Below, in pieces: positions 1-7,012 of a stretch of DNA of 46,165 nt (the first letter of the stretch is position 1; each line of letters begins with the position of its first letter). Made by a program: the position numbers and the translations under genes. Source of the stretch: CAYUET01 sp964443875 (lineage in GTDB: Bacteria > Auribacterota > JAFGBW01); assembly GCA_964443875.1 (NCBI GenBank), contig CAYUET010000023.1, positions 1 through 46,165 on the forward strand, in the 5' to 3' direction. The notes beneath the pieces were generated by a model that saw only the letters and a list, made by a program, of their open reading frames with translations, did not search any database and was not told the DNA's origin.

Positions 1-1
1 C

Positions 2-38
2 AAAAAAAACGCCGCAACTGCCTTTCGGCGCTGCGGCG
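2..38 (-). terminator. Intrinsic terminator of the tRNA-Ser gene
   Basis: Read on the minus strand, a GC-rich stem (arms 32-38/10-16 and 27-31/17-22, one bulged base, GAAA-type loop) is followed by eight T residues (A2-A9 on the plus strand). It lies 15 nt beyond the tRNA 3' end, so it very likely ends the tRNA transcript. Confidence 0.85.
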
Positions 39-52
39 AGCGTTTCTTTGAG

Positions 53-144
53 CGGAGAAAGAGGGATTCGAACCCTCGGTAGAAGTATTAAACCCCTACA
101 ACAGATTAGCAATCTGTCGCCTTCGGCCACTCGGCCATTTCTCC
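53..144 (-). tRNA. tRNA-Ser (anticodon GCU)
   Basis: The minus strand gives a 92-nt class II tRNA. The acceptor stem GGAGAAA pairs with TTTCTCC, the D-arm carries GGCCGAGTGG, the anticodon stem ACAGA/TCTGT encloses the loop TTGCTAA (anticodon GCT, reading AGC/AGU serine codons), there is a long variable arm, and the T-arm contains GGTTCGAATCC. The discriminator is G. The CCA end is not encoded (the next bases are CTC-like), so it must be added by a nucleotidyltransferase. The gene stands alone with its own promoter and terminator. Confidence 0.97.
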
Positions 145-155
145 ATTAGCAAGGC

Positions 156-184
156 AATATAACTTCTCACTCAAGGCTTGTAAA
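156..184 (-). promoter_or_regulatory. Sigma-70-type promoter of tRNA-Ser
   Basis: On the minus strand TTTACA (179-184) and TATATT (156-161) are separated by exactly 17 nt. The -10 box sits 11 nt before the mature tRNA 5' end, a normal distance. The match is inferred from consensus only. Confidence 0.6.
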
Positions 185-276
185 ATGATTTTTCAATTTC
201 AGAGAATTTATTTTGTATTTATCGTCAGGAACTGATGTTACACCCTGAAGATTTGACCCGTCGTGCAAAATCCGGA

Positions 277-1032
277 CTACACCTTATTATTGATGGCAAT
301 AAACATGCAGGGAATGCCGAACTGCTTTTCAATCACTTCCCCAAGTTTCTGGATGCCAAACTGCTCGGTGGCATAATGCCCTCCGGCAATGAAATTCATT
401 TTTGCCTCTCTGCACCATTCCTGGGTCTGTTCCGAGACCTCGCCTGAAACAAACAGGTCCGCCCCTTTGGAATAAGCCTCATAAATGTCACCGGCGGCCC
501 CTCCGCTCACTGCGGCCACGGTTTTAATCTCTTTTTTCCCAAAGGAATAACTCACGTTCACCTGGCCGAAATATTTTTTAAGTTTTGAAAGTGCAGCCGC
601 AAAACTTAAGGGTTTGGGAAGATCCCCCAAAACGCCGATTTCCACTCCGCCGTGACGGGCAAAGGGCCTGCGGTTTTCAAGCTTCAGGCCTTGGGCAATG
701 CAGGCATTGTTCCCCGCCTCTGGGTGGCTGTCCAAAGGCAGGTGATAGCCGAAAAGATTCATGGAATTTCTGTAAAGGAAACCCACCCTTTTCCCCAAGA
801 CCCCTTTAAGGGGTTCCGGGTTTTTCCCCCAGAAAAGCCCGTGATGCACAAGCACTGTGTCGGCCTTCATGGTCTTTGCCTTTTCAAACAGGGCCATGGA
901 AGCACTCACCCCCAGGGCAATGCGGCTGACCCTTTCCCCGCCCTCCACCTGAAGACCATTGGGGGCATAGTCATTGAAAAAAGAAGCGTTGAGGAATGTG
1001 TTTAAAAAATTTTCAAGCTCTGAAGGCTTCAT
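277..1032 (-). CDS. NIF3-like dinuclear metal-centre protein (YbgI family)
   Basis: A 251-residue protein of the NIF3/YbgI/YqfO family, which forms toroidal hexamers with a two-metal site per subunit; its physiological substrate is not firmly established. Visible family signatures are the N-terminal block ending in APNGLQVEG, the metal-binding VHHGLFWG, YHLPLDSHPEAGNN, the glycine-rich SGGAAG segment, and the C-terminal GGHYATEQFG whose His and Glu complete the site. Length is normal for the short bacterial form without an inserted PII-like domain. An AAAGGA-like ribosome site precedes the ATG. The gene starts 12 nt after the stop of the GGQ protein upstream, so the two are probably co-transcribed. 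Confidence 0.88.
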   Translation of the reverse strand: MKPSELENFLNTFLNASFFNDYAPNGLQVEGGERVSRIALGVSASMALFEKAKTMKADTVLVHHGLFWGKNPEPLKGVLGKRVGFLYRNSMNLFGYHLPLDSHPEAGNNACIAQGLKLENRRPFARHGGVEIGVLGDLPKPLSFAAALSKLKKYFGQVNVSYSFGKKEIKTVAAVSGGAAGDIYEAYSKGADLFVSGEVSEQTQEWCREAKMNFIAGGHYATEQFGIQKLGEVIEKQFGIPCMFIAINNKV

Positions 1033-1044
1033 GATTTTTTCCTT

Positions 1045-1557
1045 TCAGGTTTCAGATTCCTGATAAAACGATTTTTTGATCTGCATAATGACGGCTGAAA
1101 GCTTCTTGTCAGCGGCTATGAAACGTGAAAGCCGGCTTCCGGTCACTCCCAGAGCCTCTGCAGCCGCTTTTGAATTGCCCTGGTGAGTATGAAAAGAGGC
1201 CGTAAGCAAAGCCTGCAAAAGGGGCATTTCAGGATTTTTTTCCTGAATATGAAGACCATTTTGAAGATAGGGCTTAAGCCTTTGAAAAACGGAGACGGGC
1301 GGAAGTTCACGCGCATGAAGGGAAATCTCCTCACGCAGCTGTCTTAAGGCCGAGCGTTTATTTTCCTCCAGGGTTCTGTATTTCTGACAGGCAAGGGTAA
1401 TATTCAGAGGCTCAAAAAAGATCCGGAGGGCTGAGGCGGTTTTATTGAGGTTCTGGCCCCCATGCCCTGAGGCATTTTTAGCCTTATGGGAAACCCGTTT
1501 CCAGAGCTTGTCATCATCAAGCAGAAGCCAGTCATAAATCGATTCGAAAGCTGTCAT
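1045..1557 (-). CDS. Release-factor-like GGQ domain protein with HTH-like tail
   Basis: The protein carries a class I release-factor peptidyl-hydrolase motif, GHGGQNLNKT (GGQ at about residues 33-35 from the ATG at 1557), followed by a degenerate version of the usual RSQxxNRxxALxxL helix (YRTLEENKRSALRQL). It lacks the stop-codon recognition domains of RF1/RF2, as do ArfB and PrfH, so a ribosome-rescue role is a reasonable inference. The last 80 residues are unlike the basic tail of ArfB and include AAEALGVTGSRLSRFIAADK, which reads like a Fis-type helix-turn-helix. A TTG at 1602 would add 15 residues, but an inverted repeat covers that start, so I favour the ATG at 1557; neither has a convincing Shine-Dalgarno. 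It sits directly upstream of the NIF3-like gene. Confidence 0.7.
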   Translation of the reverse strand: MTAFESIYDWLLLDDDKLWKRVSHKAKNASGHGGQNLNKTASALRIFFEPLNITLACQKYRTLEENKRSALRQLREEISLHARELPPVSVFQRLKPYLQNGLHIQEKNPEMPLLQALLTASFHTHQGNSKAAAEALGVTGSRLSRFIAADKKLSAVIMQIKKSFYQESET

Positions 1558-1585
1558 AAAGAGATTAGAAACCAGAAACGGGTTT

Positions 1586-1616
1586 CTGTAAAGTTTTTTC
1601 AAAAATTACTTTACAG
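1586..1616. repeat. Inverted repeat in divergent intergenic region (possible operator)
   Basis: CTGTAAAG (1586-1593) and CTTTACAG (1609-1616) form a perfect 8-bp inverted repeat with a 15-nt A/T-rich spacer. It sits between the minus-strand GGQ gene and the plus-strand lipoprotein gene, where a regulator-binding site would be expected. It could equally be a transcript hairpin. Confidence 0.45.
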
Positions 1617-1659
1617 AAAAAAGAGATAAGGACATCCTTTCCAAAAGGATCTGCAGACT

Positions 1660-2544
1660 ATGAAGAACATAAACAGGGCTCATCTGACACTGAAGTTTTT
1701 TTGCTGTTTTTCCTTATGTTTTCTGCTCTCCGGCTGCCTTATTCCGGACAGATTTACACGCAGGGCTGTAAAGGAAATTGTGGAAAGCAGCTTCACCTCC
1801 TTTTATGCCGAGGAAGACAAAGATCTTGCCCGTGAAGCCGCAGCTTCGAACCTTAAACTTTTAGATGGTCTCTGCATCCGCTACCCTCAAGACGTCTCTC
1901 TTCAGGTTTTATCCGCCAGAGCCTTTTTTTCCTATTCCTTCGGGTATGTGGAGGAGGAAAATCCTGAACGGGCGGGGAAATTGTATTACCGGGGGTTTTT
2001 ATCCGCAGTCAAAGCCATAGGCGGCGAAGAAGTCTTCACCCGCATGGACATGGATCTTTTCAAGTCCAAATCCAGAAAAGAGTTCAGCCGTTATTTTGAA
2101 TCCTATTTCTGGGCGGCCCTCAATTTCGCCGCCTGGATGAACCTCAATAAATCCGACCCTGTTGCCCTGACCCATCGCGAAAAGGTCGAATGGACAGGCA
2201 AACTTGCTGCGGCACAAAACGAGACCTATTACCACGGGGGCCCTCACCTCCTTTTGGGGATTTATTCCTGCGCCCTGCCCAAAGCCCTGGGCGGCACACC
2301 TGAAAAAGCTGCAGAACACTTTGAAAAAGCCTATGCTCTTTCAGAAAAAGCTTTTCTCCCTGTCCCCTATTTTTATGCCCGTTATTGTGCAACGGCCATT
2401 CAGGACAAAGCGCTGTTTGAAAAATTGCTGAAGTCGTGCCTGGATTTTAAGCCTGAAACCAACCCACCGGAAAGGCTTGTCAACACGCTTATCCAAGACA
2501 AGGCTGAAAAACTCCTGGAAGCGGCTGATCAGTATTTTTGTTAA
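1660..2544 (+). CDS. TatT-like (TRAP transporter T-component) lipoprotein
   Basis: A 294-residue secreted lipoprotein. The N-terminus has a charged start, a hydrophobic core and the lipobox LLSGC (Cys near residue 26), so signal peptidase II processing and lipid anchoring are expected. The remainder is helical and TPR-like, with segments such as LQVLSARAFFSYSFGYVEEE and AEHFEKAYALSEKAF, resembling the TatT family of TRAP-associated lipoproteins, which can trimerise with a substrate-binding protein. No TRAP DctP, DctQ or DctM gene lies nearby, so the partner is unknown. The ribosome site AAAGGA (1644-1649) lies in a small ATCCTTT/AAAGGAT hairpin (1634-1650) that might limit translation. Confidence 0.7.
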   Translation: MKNINRAHLTLKFFCCFSLCFLLSGCLIPDRFTRRAVKEIVESSFTSFYAEEDKDLAREAAASNLKLLDGLCIRYPQDVSLQVLSARAFFSYSFGYVEEENPERAGKLYYRGFLSAVKAIGGEEVFTRMDMDLFKSKSRKEFSRYFESYFWAALNFAAWMNLNKSDPVALTHREKVEWTGKLAAAQNETYYHGGPHLLLGIYSCALPKALGGTPEKAAEHFEKAYALSEKAFLPVPYFYARYCATAIQDKALFEKLLKSCLDFKPETNPPERLVNTLIQDKAEKLLEAADQYFC

Positions 2545-2677
2545 TAAGCCCTGGTTTTATACGAATAAAGGCAAATAGAAATCCTGACAGGATAACTATC
2601 CTTTTATGGGATTAATGATTGAATAAGAATATTAAATCCTGTACAGATTTAAATAATTTTAAGGATAAAATAAAACG

Positions 2678-3493
2678 ATGAACTCACCTTCTTTAAATGC
2701 CGTTGTGACACAAAAAGTGGACGTCTCTCCGGAACTCCTGATCCTGAGGGTTGCCCCTCAGGGCTGGACCCTTAAGGATTTTATCCCCGGACAATTTACA
2801 ATTTTAGGCTTGCCCGGATCATCCCCCCGCATTCCCTGGGCGGATGAAGAAGACAAAAAACCGGATCCTGAAAAACTCATCAAAAGGCCCTACTCGGTGG
2901 CCTCTTCGTCCCTGGCAAAGGAATACATTGAATTTTACATTGCACTCGTGCGTTCCGGCATCATGACGCCCAGGCTCTTCAACCTCAAAGTTGGAAACCG
3001 CCTCTGGCTTTCCGAAGATTTCAGGGGAATCTTCACACTGACCCAGGTTCCTCAGGATTCCAACATCATCATGATTGCCACCGGAACGGGATTATCCCCT
3101 TACATGAGCATGATCCGAACCCTTTTGACGTCCGGCCTTAACAGGCGCATGACCATCCTTCACGGCGCAAGACATTCCTGGGACCTGGGATACAGTTCCG
3201 AACTCTTCACCCTCCAGAAACTCTGCCCGGATTTTTCCTACCTGCCGGTCATCAGTCTTCCGGAGGAGGAACCTGTTCCATGGAACGGAGAAAAGGGATT
3301 TCTGCATGAGCTCTGGCAGAAAAGGACTGTCGACAAACTCTGGGGCTTCACCCCGCTTCCCTCCAACACCCATATTTTTTTATGCGGGAATCCGCTCATG
3401 ATCGAAGGAATCCTTAAACTCATCCTGCCCGAAGGTTTTATCGAACATACCCCGAAAACCGCGGGGCAAATCCACATGGAGAAATTCATCTGA
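2678..3493 (+). CDS. Ferredoxin-NADP+ reductase family flavoprotein
   Basis: A 271-residue FAD/NAD(P)-binding oxidoreductase. An N-terminal beta-barrel carries the FAD signature KRPYSVASS (about residues 69-77). The nucleotide-binding domain has IATGTGLSPYMSMIR (the GTGxxP motif) and the CGNP motif near the C-terminus. These are hallmarks of the bacterial Fpr-type ferredoxin/flavodoxin-NADP reductases, which move electrons between NADPH and small iron-sulfur or flavin carriers. There is no fused ferredoxin domain. Its TGA stop overlaps the ATG of ptsI by one base (TGATG), indicating translational coupling, and rubredoxin is the third gene of the run, suggesting a possible electron partner. 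The exact partner and direction are inference. Confidence 0.85.
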   Translation: MNSPSLNAVVTQKVDVSPELLILRVAPQGWTLKDFIPGQFTILGLPGSSPRIPWADEEDKKPDPEKLIKRPYSVASSSLAKEYIEFYIALVRSGIMTPRLFNLKVGNRLWLSEDFRGIFTLTQVPQDSNIIMIATGTGLSPYMSMIRTLLTSGLNRRMTILHGARHSWDLGYSSELFTLQKLCPDFSYLPVISLPEEEPVPWNGEKGFLHELWQKRTVDKLWGFTPLPSNTHIFLCGNPLMIEGILKLILPEGFIEHTPKTAGQIHMEKFI

Positions 3494-5130
3494 TGGGCGC
3501 CGAAATACTGGAAAACCGTAATGAAATGATTTTAAAAGGGCTTCCCATCAGCCCAGGGGTGGCCTTTGGCCGGGTCTGTCTTTTCAATGAAGGACGTCAC
3601 AATAATCTTCCCTCCTACCAGATCAAAGGCAAAGGCATAGAAAAGGAAAAAGACCGTTTTTTTCATGCCGTGAAACAGGCTAAGCTCCGTCTGGACCAGA
3701 CCATCCAAAGCATCCGCACCCGGCTGGGGGATGCTGAAGCGGAAATTTTCGCCACCCAGAAAATGATTTTGGAAGACGACAGCATTCAGAAACGGATTTT
3801 ATCGGAAATTATAAACAACAGCATGAATGCCGAATCCGCGATTACTCAGGCCCTGGAATATTTCGAAACAAGGATTCTTGAACTGGATGATGAATACATT
3901 AAAGAACGGGCAACCGACATCGGCGAAGTCAAACGCAGGCTCCTTGATGTTCTGATCGACCTTAATCCTTCCTTTCAATGCTCCGGAGATCATCACTGTC
4001 AGAAGGGTAAAAACCGTATTGTCGTAGCGGTGGAGCTTACCCCGAGTCTTACCATGGAAATGGATACCGGGCATACCCTCGCCTTTGTGACCGAAAAAGG
4101 GGGGGTCGCCTCCCATGCCGCCATTTTAGCCCGCGCCATGCGTATCCCCGCAGTGAGCGGAATCAAAAATATTCATTCCATTCTGTTTTGCAGCGCGGAA
4201 GTGCTCATCAACGGCACGACCGGTGAAATCATCATCTGGCCTTCACAGGAAACGGTGGCCCGCCATATGGAAGCGCAGGCGGTTTCCAGAATCCCTGAGG
4301 TCTGCGATCCCCTTCCCGGCTATACGATCATGGGAAACCTCAACCTGGTGCGTGATGCGGAGGAAATTTTTAAAAACAAAGCGGAAGGCATAGGACTTTT
4401 CAGAACGGAATTTGAGTTTTTATCCGAAGGCCGTCTCCTGACCGAAGACGAACAGACCCAACGCTACACCGCCCTGCTTCAAAAAATGAAAGGACTGCCG
4501 GTCTATTTCCGTCTTTTGGACATTGGCGGCGACAAGACCGCAGATTTTTTCAGCCTCCCGGAAAAGGAGGAAAATCCCTATCTCGGATTCAGGGGATGCC
4601 GCCTGCTTCTGGGCCGCCCTGATCTTTTCCGGCCCCAGGCCAGAGCCCTGGCCAAAGCCTCACAGGCCGCCCAGGTCAACATCATGTACCCCATGGTCGT
4701 CGATCTTGCCCAGTTTTTAAAACTTAAAGCCTTATTTGAAGAGGCCTGCGCGGATATTCCCTCCCGGAATGTCCGGCATGGCGTGATGTTTGAAGTCCCC
4801 TCGGCCTGTTATCAGGCGGAGGAAATTTTTGAAGCGGCGGATTTCGGCAGTATCGGGTCCAATGACCTGATCCAGTATTTTTTTGCCGTGGACCGCAATA
4901 ATGAACTGGTCGCCTATGACTATGACCCCAACCGGGAATCGTTCTGGCGCCTGCTTAAAAACCTGGCTGACGCAGCCCGTAAAACCGGAAAACCCCTTGC
5001 CGTCTGCGGGGAGATGGCCGGCATGCCAAAACTTGTTGCCAAACTTAAAGAAATTGGAATTAATAGGGTCAGTGTCAGCCCCAAACTGATTTCTGATCTT
5101 CGTATGGCCTTACAAACACAAACCAAATAA
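3493..5130 (+). CDS. ptsI: Phosphoenolpyruvate-protein phosphotransferase (PTS enzyme I)
   Basis: A 545-residue enzyme I, which takes phosphate from phosphoenolpyruvate and passes it to HPr. The phospho-histidine lies in GGVASHAAILARAM (His208). The PEP-binding barrel shows GLFRTEFEFL, YFRLLDIGGDK, FRGCRLLL, GSNDLIQYFFAVDR and CGEMAG with the catalytic Cys505. It is slightly shorter than the usual 570-575 residues and lacks the GAF domain of PtsP. No HPr or enzyme II gene is visible in the window. The gene is coupled to an electron-transfer flavoprotein upstream and to rubredoxin downstream, an unusual setting; a regulatory rather than sugar-uptake role is possible. Confidence 0.93.
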   Translation: MGAEILENRNEMILKGLPISPGVAFGRVCLFNEGRHNNLPSYQIKGKGIEKEKDRFFHAVKQAKLRLDQTIQSIRTRLGDAEAEIFATQKMILEDDSIQKRILSEIINNSMNAESAITQALEYFETRILELDDEYIKERATDIGEVKRRLLDVLIDLNPSFQCSGDHHCQKGKNRIVVAVELTPSLTMEMDTGHTLAFVTEKGGVASHAAILARAMRIPAVSGIKNIHSILFCSAEVLINGTTGEIIIWPSQETVARHMEAQAVSRIPEVCDPLPGYTIMGNLNLVRDAEEIFKNKAEGIGLFRTEFEFLSEGRLLTEDEQTQRYTALLQKMKGLPVYFRLLDIGGDKTADFFSLPEKEENPYLGFRGCRLLLGRPDLFRPQARALAKASQAAQVNIMYPMVVDLAQFLKLKALFEEACADIPSRNVRHGVMFEVPSACYQAEEIFEAADFGSIGSNDLIQYFFAVDRNNELVAYDYDPNRESFWRLLKNLADAARKTGKPLAVCGEMAGMPKLVAKLKEIGINRVSVSPKLISDLRMALQTQTK

Positions 5131-5155
5131 GCCTTAAGGCTTAAAGGAGGACCCC

Positions 5156-5317
5156 GTGAAAAAATACGTTTGCGATGTTTGCGGTTATATCTATGATCCT
5201 GCCAAGGGTGATCCGGATAGCGGCATTACCCCCGGCACTCCTTTTGAAAAGATTCCTGATGACTGGGTTTGTCCGGATTGCGGTGTTGGAAAAGATCAAT
5301 TTTCACCCATGGAATAA
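5156..5317 (+). CDS. Rubredoxin
   Basis: A 53-residue rubredoxin starting at GTG with a strong AAAGGAGG ribosome site 6 nt upstream. The two iron-binding knuckles are CDVCG (Cys6, Cys9) and CPDCG (Cys39, Cys42), with the conserved aromatic and acidic surroundings (YIYDPAKGDPDSGI, IPDDWVCP). Rubredoxins are one-electron carriers that in anaerobes feed oxygen- and superoxide-reducing enzymes. It follows ptsI by 25 nt and is probably co-transcribed with the ferredoxin-NADP reductase gene, a plausible electron donor (inference). Confidence 0.97.
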   Translation: MKKYVCDVCGYIYDPAKGDPDSGITPGTPFEKIPDDWVCPDCGVGKDQFSPME

Positions 5318-5328
5318 AGACGCTTCTT

Positions 5329-5421
5329 ATGATCAGCGCCAGGATTGAAAAAGCATTAAGCGACCCGTTAAACAGGGAGCTGGAATCCGCCTGTATTGAT
5401 CCGGGCAAACGCCGAGAATAG
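5329..5421 (+). pseudogene. Probable truncated ferritin N-terminal remnant (30 codons)
   Basis: An ATG 11 nt after rubredoxin opens a 30-codon frame beginning MISARIEKALSDPLNRELES and ending at TAG (5419-5421). The pattern K-A-L-x-x-x-L-N-x-E-L-x-S-A closely recalls the first helix of prokaryotic ferritins, but the frame stops before any ferroxidase residues beyond the first Glu. It is followed within 25 nt by an operon terminator. Ferritin next to rubredoxin is a familiar arrangement in anaerobes, so a deleted ferritin gene is the best reading. It could also be a chance small ORF or an expressed small peptide. Confidence 0.45.
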
Positions 5422-5444
5422 AAGGATTTTTGTTTTCAGATAAG

Positions 5445-5475
5445 ACCTGCCTCCGATTTGAAGGCAGGTTTTATC
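5445..5475 (+). terminator. Intrinsic terminator of the reductase-ptsI-rubredoxin operon
   Basis: The perfect 8-bp stem ACCTGCCT (5445-5452) / AGGCAGGT (5462-5469) with a 9-nt loop is followed by TTTATCTTTCT. It separates the electron-transfer operon from the next gene and argues against starting that gene at the in-frame ATG at 5430. Confidence 0.8.
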
Positions 5476-5498
5476 TTTCTAAAGGGAAAAGAGGGAAA

Positions 5499-6836
5499 AT
5501 GTATTGTTCTTTCAAAAAACTGATCGTTTGTCTGATTCTGGCAGGACTTTCCCTGGCAGGATACCCGGAAGAGTTTCACTTAAAAAACGGGCAGGTGATC
5601 AAGGCGCGCCTTATCCGGGAAGATGAGAATTATTATTATATTCAGCTTTCCTTCGGCATGACGACGCTCGCAAAAACGCAGGTTACAGGGATGGTGCAGG
5701 AGCAGAAAAAAATTTCACCGCGGCAGGAATTTGAAACCCTGTGCAAAAATTCAGCCTCGGAAAAGGACTGCATTGAGGCTTCCGACTATGCCGTTAAAAA
5801 CAATCTCTTTGTTCCCGCCCTTCTCTTTCTTAAAAACTCCCTTAACCGCTGGAATCCGGATTCAAAGACCCTGAACGAAAAAATTGCTTCCATTGAAAAG
5901 GCCTATGCCGGAAACGTCACGGATAAAATTAAAAAATTTTATGAAGACGGTCATTTCCGGAAAGCCGCCCTTGCCTATGAAGAGGCGGTAACCGTTTATC
6001 CTGCTCTTGAAGAGTTTAAAAATCTTCAGGAATACAAGAATAAATTTTCCGCTTCACTGATGACTGAAGAGGATTCTCTTGAAAAAATCCGATTTTACAT
6101 CCGTTTATTTCCGGATTACTCCACAGAAGCCTCCCCCGCATCCCCGGCCTCAAACGATTTAGCTGACAAAAATCCTTTTGCCCTCTTTGCTGCGGAAGAA
6201 AAAACATTTCATCCCCGGTTTTCCTCCCTCCTCCTGGGAATTGAGGCACTGCTTCAGCATCACGACTACATCCAGAAATACAAGACAAATGAAGAAGTGC
6301 TTAAACCCCTCCATTCCCGCAAGGAGCTGGACGTCTCAAGAGCGGATACCAGAAAATTCAATCTTCTCTGCACGGAAAATAACCGGATCTATAAGGCCAA
6401 GGCTGTTTTAAGAGACTATGCTCAAAAACTCTCCTATCTGAAAACGGAAAGTCAGGCCATGATAAAACAGCTGGAAAACGAAGCCCTGGAATGGAAGGCC
6501 AGGGGCTATGAAAAAATAAACGGCCGCTGGCTTAAGGGGGATGAACTTAAAAAAGCAAAGGGAATGGAATTGTATAAGGGGGAATGGCTGGATCCCAGGG
6601 CCCCTGACTATGCGGCCAGAAAAGCCGGACTCGACAAACCTTTTTTGCCTCTGGGCGCTGAATCCGAGGAAAAGACAGGTGCTGTGTCCGGAGAGGCCCG
6701 GGTCGGCAGCGGGGCTCCCTCTGACTCAAACCCGAAAAACCTGGAATCCCCTGAAGAGATTATCCCTTTCCCCATCGCGGTTATTCTTTTATCTATCCTC
6801 GGCGCGATCTGGTGGTTCACCCGGAAGAAGCGTTAA
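5499..6836 (+). CDS. Secreted, C-terminally membrane-anchored protein of unknown function
   Basis: I start this gene at ATG 5499 because an ATG at 5430 lies upstream of a strong terminator and would spoil the signal peptide; GAGGGAAA precedes 5499. The 445-residue product begins with a typical Sec signal (KKLIVCLILAGLSLAG). A short beta-rich stretch follows (FHLKNGQVIKARLI...YYYIQLSFGMTTL), then a long helical repeat-like middle, and near the end two related short motifs, KINGRWLKGDEL and ELYKGEWLDP, of the GxW type found in some secreted bacterial proteins. A single transmembrane helix (PFPIAVILLSILGAIWWF) with a basic tail closes the protein. Most of it should face the periplasm. I do not recognise the family and assign no function. 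Confidence 0.75.
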   Translation: MYCSFKKLIVCLILAGLSLAGYPEEFHLKNGQVIKARLIREDENYYYIQLSFGMTTLAKTQVTGMVQEQKKISPRQEFETLCKNSASEKDCIEASDYAVKNNLFVPALLFLKNSLNRWNPDSKTLNEKIASIEKAYAGNVTDKIKKFYEDGHFRKAALAYEEAVTVYPALEEFKNLQEYKNKFSASLMTEEDSLEKIRFYIRLFPDYSTEASPASPASNDLADKNPFALFAAEEKTFHPRFSSLLLGIEALLQHHDYIQKYKTNEEVLKPLHSRKELDVSRADTRKFNLLCTENNRIYKAKAVLRDYAQKLSYLKTESQAMIKQLENEALEWKARGYEKINGRWLKGDELKKAKGMELYKGEWLDPRAPDYAARKAGLDKPFLPLGAESEEKTGAVSGEARVGSGAPSDSNPKNLESPEEIIPFPIAVILLSILGAIWWFTRKKR

Positions 6837-6860
6837 CCCGCGGTATTCTCCGGGGTTTTT
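6836..6860 (+). terminator. Intrinsic terminator after the membrane-anchored protein
   Basis: ACCCGCGG (6836-6843) pairs with CCGGGGT (6850-6856) with one bulged G, a 6-nt loop and a following T run, and starts in the last base of the stop codon. Confidence 0.6.
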
Positions 6861-7012
6861 CTTCTGAATTCTTAAGCCTCTGTTTAAAAAACATTCGCGT
6901 CACAAAAGGTGATTCTTTAATTGAAAGATTGACCAGTCCATTTTCAATACGATAAATTAGACAAGAATAAACCATTACTTCATTTTGATATACCTTAAGA
7001 GGATTTCTTCCC

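Noticed and set aside
3275..3286. GTTCCATGGAAC palindrome resembling a parS half-consensus
   Set aside because: The centre is CATG, not CACGTG as in parS, and it lies inside the coding sequence of the reductase gene.
5430..5498. Upstream in-frame ATG extending the secreted protein by 23 residues
   Set aside because: The extension overlaps a strong terminator and would place 23 polar residues before the signal peptide.
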